From Streptomyces sp. col6 (GTDB taxonomy: Bacteria; Actinomycetota; Actinomycetes; Streptomycetales; Streptomycetaceae): a stretch of DNA of 64,000 nt. Within the stretch, counting starts at the first letter, position 1, and each line of letters starts with the position of its first letter. The position numbers were made by a program, and so were the translations under genes. A model generated the notes under the pieces. The model made no database searches. It was not told where the DNA came from and worked only from the letters and a program-made list of their open reading frames with translations. The stretch covers positions 927,496-991,495 of the forward strand of contig NZ_RDBL01000006.1 of NCBI RefSeq assembly GCF_008042035.1, written 5' to 3'. Below are positions 60,426 through 64,000 of this stretch, in pieces.

Positions 60426-61139
60426 TCACAGCCCCAGCAGCCAGCGCCCGCCGCCGATCAGGGAGCACAGCGACACCGCGTGGAAGAGGAACAGCCACAG
60501 CGCCGCCGGGACGTCGGTCAGCCGGGACAGCTGGTCCGCGTCCGAGTCCGGCGCCCCGCCGTGCCGCCGCTTCGACTGGAGCTCGAAGACCGGGCGCACC
60601 CCGCCCAGCAGCAGGAACCACACCGCGCTGTACGCGAACAGCGACTGCCAGGCGGGCGAGGCCAGCCACGACACCAGCAGGAACACCGAACCGGTGAGGA
60701 TCACCGTCAGCGCCCCGTACACGTTGCGGATCATCACCAGCATCGCCGCGAGCAGGGCCGTGGCCACCCACAGCAGCAGTGTGATCCGGCCGTCCACCAG
60801 CAGCCAGGCGCCGCCGAGCCCCAGCAGCGAGGGCGCGGTGTAGCCCGCCGCGGCGGTCAGGACCATGCCGATACCCGTCGGCTTGCCCCGGCTCACGGTG
60901 AGCCCGCTGGTGTCCGAGTGGAGCCGGATGCCCGAGAGCTGCCGGCCGGTGAGCAGCGCGACCAGCCCGTGGCCGCCCTCGTGGGCGATGGTGATCGTGT
61001 TCCGGGACAGCCGCCATATGACGTTGGGGACGACCGCGATGAGCGCCGCCGTCGCGGTCACCACCACCAGCCACTGCTCCGGTGCGGGCTGGGTGCCGAC
61101 GACGCGGTCCCACAGGTTGCCGAGATCGGTGCTGTCCAT
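60426..61139 (-). CDS. M50-family (M50B-like) membrane peptidase
   Basis: A 237-residue integral membrane protein. The zinc motif HEGGH lies in TITIAHEGGHGLVALLTGR near 48-66 at the end of a TM helix. Five to six further helices follow (VLTAAAGYTAPSLLGLGGAW, ITLLLWVATALLAAMLV). It may be a site-2-type intramembrane protease or a non-proteolytic M50B relative. ATG 61139 is used; AAGGAG lies rather far upstream. Divergent from the SRAP gene. Confidence 0.85.
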   Translation of the reverse strand: MDSTDLGNLWDRVVGTQPAPEQWLVVVTATAALIAVVPNVIWRLSRNTITIAHEGGHGLVALLTGRQLSGIRLHSDTSGLTVSRGKPTGIGMVLTAAAGYTAPSLLGLGGAWLLVDGRITLLLWVATALLAAMLVMIRNVYGALTVILTGSVFLLVSWLASPAWQSLFAYSAVWFLLLGGVRPVFELQSKRRHGGAPDSDADQLSRLTDVPAALWLFLFHAVSLCSLIGGGRWLLGL

Positions 61140-61204
61140 GAGGTGGGCGGCTCCTTGCGGAAGTGGGGTCCGGTCGGGACGGCGGTCGTGGCAGTCTGGC
61201 ACTT

Positions 61205-62020
61205 ATGTGCGGACGGTATGCAGCGAGTCGGCGGCCCGAGGATCTGACCGGACTCTTCCAGGTGGAGAAGTGGGAACCGGCCGAGACGCTGGAGGCCGAT
61301 TACAACGTGGCGCCGACCAAGGAGGTCTACGCCGTACTGGAACGTCCTGTGAAAGACGCGGACGACCAGCGTCCGGTTCGCCAGATGCGCGCACTGAAAT
61401 GGGGTCTCGTCCCGTCCTGGGCCAAGAACCCGGAGGGCGCCGCCCGGATGATCAACGCGCGGGCCGAGACCGTGCACGAGAAGCCCTCCTTCCGCCGCCC
61501 CTTCCTCTCCCGGCGCTGCATCCTGCCCGCCGACGGCTATTACGAGTGGGTGACCGGCGCCGAGGAACGGCAGCTGGAGGAGAAGGGCCGCCGCAAGCGC
61601 CCCCGCAAGCAGCCCTACTTCGTGACCCCGGCCGACGGGTCGGTCTTCGCCATGGCCGGTCTGTACGAGTTCTGGCGCGACCGCACCCTGCCCGACGACC
61701 ACCCGCAGGCCTGGTGGGTCACGTGCTCGGTGATCACCACCGAGGCGGAGACCACCCCGCTCGCCGTCGCCCCCGCCGAAGGGCCGTCCTCGCTCGCCGA
61801 CATCCACCCCCGGATGCCGCTGATGCTCACCCCGGACCGCTGGGACGACTGGCTGGACCCCTCGCACACCGACCCGGAGGAGCTGCGCGCCCTGCTCGCA
61901 CCGCCGCCGCCCGGCCTGATGCGCGCCTACCCGGTGGCGACCGCCGTCAGCAACGTCCGCAACAACGGCCCCGAGCTGAAGGACGAGCTGGCCGAGCCCG
62001 AGGTGAGCACCCTCTTCTGA
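61205..62020 (+). CDS. SRAP (HMCES/YedK) abasic-site-protecting protein
   Basis: A 271-residue SOS-response-associated peptidase-fold protein that forms a thiazolidine crosslink to abasic sites in single-stranded DNA through Cys2 (MCGRYA). Other active-site residues are visible: NVAPT near 34, ADGYYEW near 105 and HPRMPLML near 202. Its self-processed initiator Met is essential, so the ATG is firm. ATG 61205 lies seven bases after CAGTCT (61192-61197), so it is leaderless. Confidence 0.93.
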   Translation: MCGRYAASRRPEDLTGLFQVEKWEPAETLEADYNVAPTKEVYAVLERPVKDADDQRPVRQMRALKWGLVPSWAKNPEGAARMINARAETVHEKPSFRRPFLSRRCILPADGYYEWVTGAEERQLEEKGRRKRPRKQPYFVTPADGSVFAMAGLYEFWRDRTLPDDHPQAWWVTCSVITTEAETTPLAVAPAEGPSSLADIHPRMPLMLTPDRWDDWLDPSHTDPEELRALLAPPPPGLMRAYPVATAVSNVRNNGPELKDELAEPEVSTLF

Positions 62021-62070
62021 GCCCCCGCGCCCTCCGCGTACCGCACACCGGGTGTTGGTTGGATGGGCCC

Positions 62071-62721
62071 GTGAACACCGACGCCGTGACACCCCGCACC
62101 GAAACGGTCGATACCGAGGCCGGAACCGCCCGGATCACCTGGCTCGCGGCCTGTGCCCCCCGCCTCCTGCTCGCCCTCGGCCACGGCGCCGGCGGCGGCA
62201 TCGAGGCCCGCGACCTCAAGGCCCTCGGCGCCGCCCTGCCCGCGCACGGGGTGAGCGTCGCACTCGTGGAGCAGCCCTGGCGGGTCGCCGGCAAGAAGCT
62301 CGCGCCCGCCCCGAAGACCCTGGACACCGGCTGGCGCGGAGTCTGGCCGGTCCTCGCCGCCTCCGGGCTCCCGGTCGTCGCCGGCGGGCGCAGTGCCGGC
62401 GCCCGGGTGGCCTGCCGCACCGCCGCCGGGCTCGGCGCGCGGGCGGTCCTCGCGCTCAGCTTCCCGCTGCACCCGCCGGGGCGCCCCGAGAAGACCCGCG
62501 CCGACGAACTGCTGGGCTCCGGAGTGCCCACCCTCGTCGTCCAGGGCGGCAACGACCCCTTCGGGAAGCCCGCCGAATTCCCGCCGGGCGACTACCGGAT
62601 CACCGAGGTGCCGTACGGCGACCACGGCTTCGCCGTACCCAGGAAGTCCGGGCTCACCGAGGAGCGGGCGATGGAGATCCTCACCACATCGGTCACCGGG
62701 TGGCTGGCCGGAATCGGCTGA
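62071..62721 (+). CDS. Alpha/beta hydrolase family protein (KANL3/Tex30-like)
   Basis: A 216-residue small alpha/beta hydrolase: [19 protein letters not shown] near 33 (oxyanion region), nucleophile elbow [15 protein letters not shown] near 107, [15 protein letters not shown] near 130, VQGGNDPFG near 160 (acid) and [12 protein letters not shown] near 182 (His). No signal peptide. GTG 62071 lies six bases after TTGGAT (62059-62064), probably leaderless. It lies 100 bases upstream of the second sigR start, with the SigmaR promoter between. Confidence 0.87.
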   Translation: MNTDAVTPRTETVDTEAGTARITWLAACAPRLLLALGHGAGGGIEARDLKALGAALPAHGVSVALVEQPWRVAGKKLAPAPKTLDTGWRGVWPVLAASGLPVVAGGRSAGARVACRTAAGLGARAVLALSFPLHPPGRPEKTRADELLGSGVPTLVVQGGNDPFGKPAEFPPGDYRITEVPYGDHGFAVPRKSGLTEERAMEILTTSVTGWLAGIG

Positions 62722-62743
62722 ACCGGAACGGGCGCGGGGCCCG

Positions 62744-62769
62744 GGAATGCCCGGCACAGGGGCGCTGTT
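62744..62769 (+). promoter_or_regulatory. SigmaR-type promoter upstream of sigR (sigRp2-like)
   Basis: GGAAT (62744-62748), 18 bases, then GTT (62767-62769), an exact consensus match. Transcription from about 62776 would include ATG 62820 and allow the long sigma isoform. Confidence 0.8.
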
Positions 62770-63005
62770 GTTCCGGACATCGGTACGCCAACGTCGTAAG
62801 TGGAGAGGGAGTCCGTCGCATGGGTTCGACCATCTGCCCGCGTCGCACAGACGCCGCTGACCTGGAGTGGACGGTCCTGCATGCGGCCAAGACCACTCCC
62901 GAGCGCTCACTCGGCGGAACGGATCGACAGCCCGCGCCGGACCAAGGTCGACTATTCTCCGATTCGAGCGGGTCCGGTTTCGGCTCCGCCCCAGCGTTGG
63001 AGGAG

Positions 63006-63662
63006 GTGGGTCCGGTCACAGGGACCGACACAGGGACCGACGACGGCCGCCCGCAGGAGACGACGGCCGAGCGCAACTCGCGTTTCGAGCGCGACGCCCT
63101 CGGTTTCCTCGACCAGATGTACTCGGCCGCCCTGCGCATGACGCGCAACCCCGCGGACGCCGAGGACCTGGTCCAGGAGACGTATGCCAAGGCGTACGGC
63201 TCCTTCCATCAGTTCCGTGAGGGCACCAACCTCAAGGCGTGGATGTACCGCATCCTCACGAACACCTTCATCAACTCGTACCGCAAGAAGCAGCGCGAAC
63301 CCCAGCGCAGCGCCGCCGAGGAGATCGAGGACTGGCAGCTGGCCCGCGCCGAGTCGCACATGTCGACCGGGCTGCGCTCCGCCGAGTCGCAGGCGCTCGA
63401 CCACCTGCCCGACTCGGACGTGAAGTCCGCGCTGCAGGCGATCCCGGAGGAGTTCCGCATCGCGGTCTATCTCGCCGATGTCGAGGGCTTTGCCTACAAG
63501 GAGATCGCGGACATCATGGGGACTCCCATCGGTACGGTGATGTCCCGACTGCACCGGGGCCGCCGTCAGCTGCGCGGCATGCTGGAGGACTACGCCCGTG
63601 ACCGCGGGCTCGTCCCCGCCGGCGCCGGTGAGTCGGACGATCGGAAAGGCTCGGGCTCATGA
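63006..63662 (+). CDS. sigR: RNA polymerase sigma factor SigmaR (ECF, thiol stress)
   Basis: A 218-residue ECF sigma factor: region 2 ([35 protein letters not shown]) and region 4 ([36 protein letters not shown]). It drives disulfide-stress genes and is held inactive by RsrA. GTG 63006 with TTGGAGGA just upstream gives the short stable form. In the same frame ATG 62820 adds 62 residues, matching the known unstable induced isoform SigmaR' of S. coelicolor (55 extra residues there, recalled). The stop overlaps rsrA as ATGA. Confidence 0.95.
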   Translation: MGPVTGTDTGTDDGRPQETTAERNSRFERDALGFLDQMYSAALRMTRNPADAEDLVQETYAKAYGSFHQFREGTNLKAWMYRILTNTFINSYRKKQREPQRSAAEEIEDWQLARAESHMSTGLRSAESQALDHLPDSDVKSALQAIPEEFRIAVYLADVEGFAYKEIADIMGTPIGTVMSRLHRGRRQLRGMLEDYARDRGLVPAGAGESDDRKGSGS

Positions 63663-63979
63663 GCTGCGGAGAGCCGCACGAGACGGAGTGCGCAGAGGTC
63701 CTCGATCACCTCTACGAGTTTCTCGACCGGGAGATGCCCGACAGCGACTGCACCAAGTTCGAGGCGCATTTCGTCGAGTGTTCCCCCTGCCTGGAGAAGT
63801 ACGGCCTGGAGAAGGCCGTGAAGAAGCTGGTCAAGCGCTGCTGCGGTCAGGACGACGTACCGGCCGACCTGCGCTCGAAGGTGATGGGCCGCATCGACCT
63901 CATCCGCTCGGGACAGGCGGTGCCGGAACAGGACGTCACGGTCTCCGGCACCGAGGTGCCGACCGCCGCCAAGGAATGA
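63659..63979 (+). CDS. rsrA: Zinc-binding anti-sigma factor RsrA
   Basis: A 106-residue ZAS-family, redox-sensitive anti-sigma factor of SigmaR. It has Cys3, Cys11, Cys31, His37, Cys41, Cys44, Cys61 and Cys62 (HFVECSPC core), the same pattern as S. coelicolor RsrA, in which Cys11, His37, Cys41 and Cys44 matter for zinc and the disulfide switch. ATG 63659 overlaps the sigR stop, keeping the two proteins in balance. Confidence 0.96.
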   Translation: MSCGEPHETECAEVLDHLYEFLDREMPDSDCTKFEAHFVECSPCLEKYGLEKAVKKLVKRCCGQDDVPADLRSKVMGRIDLIRSGQAVPEQDVTVSGTEVPTAAKE

Positions 63980-64000
63980 CCCGCCCCTAGGGCCCTAGGG

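Noticed and set aside
63985..64000. Palindrome CCCTAGGGCCCTAGGG at the right edge
   Set aside because: It may be part of the rsrA terminator, but it is cut by the window end and cannot be judged.

Overview
The window is high-GC actinobacterial DNA and almost certainly comes from a Streptomyces chromosome core. The evidence is codon use with G/C at nearly every third position, GTG/TTG starts, many leaderless genes, and marker genes such as whiB7 (wblC), sigR-rsrA, moeZ, adnA/adnB, uvrD2, a mycoredoxin and initiator tRNA. From memory (not searched), the gene order resembles Streptomyces coelicolor around SCO5165-SCO5217. It also resembles the Mycobacterium tuberculosis blocks Rv3193c-Rv3211 and sigH/rshA/aroA/rsgA, so most of the window is old shared backbone.

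Layout. 0-7 kb: DEAD-box RNA helicase (cut by the left edge), ferritin-like protein, small membrane protein, DUF3107, TetR regulator, acidic protein, alpha/beta hydrolase and DUF3152 metalloprotease. 7-12.2 kb: an inserted glycan-type operon with a PelF-type glycosyltransferase, an 8-TM membrane protein, an NAD epimerase and a spherulin-4/GH135-type glycosidase. 12.3-20 kb: moeZ, two tandem Tap-like lipoprotein hydrolases, a large flippase/synthase-like membrane protein with a degenerate kinase domain, and an alkyltransferase-like protein. 20-34 kb: DNA repair and redox genes (adnA, adnB, uvrD2, nudC, mycoredoxin) with a DUF574 methyltransferase and an M20 peptidase. 33.5-35 kb: whiB7 with a long regulatory leader. 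35-48 kb: ABC1 kinase, ThiF-like protein, YgjP-like protease, a TerD/AIM24 trio, NUDIX, DUF2342 protease, an SDR epimerase, moaE, a PDZ-Lon protease and a PPA1309-like protein. 48-54 kb: UPF0182 and two initiator tRNAs flanking a Sel1/TPR gene. 54-62.7 kb: Fur-like regulator/catalase pair, CBS protein, hisN-like phosphatase, SMR exporter, rsgA, aroA, M50 protein, SRAP and a hydrolase. 62.7 kb to the end: sigR-rsrA.

How the genes fit together. Thiol-stress control runs through the window. Matches to the SigmaR consensus (GGAAT-N18-GTT) lie before moeZ, the mycoredoxin and sigR itself, and sigR-rsrA is at the right edge. The whiB7 leader has an AT-rich box beside its promoter, a 112-codon upstream ORF, and an intrinsic terminator preceded by a competing pairing, which together look like a translation-sensing attenuator. 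AdnA, AdnB, UvrD2, SRAP and the alkyltransferase-like protein form a DNA-repair neighbourhood.

Two genes, the adnB-like gene and the Sel1/TPR gene, are disrupted by fold-back inverted duplications. These are either real template-switch rearrangements or assembly/amplification artefacts. They are the clearest unexplained structures in the window. The most promising candidate system is the PelF/epimerase/spherulin operon.
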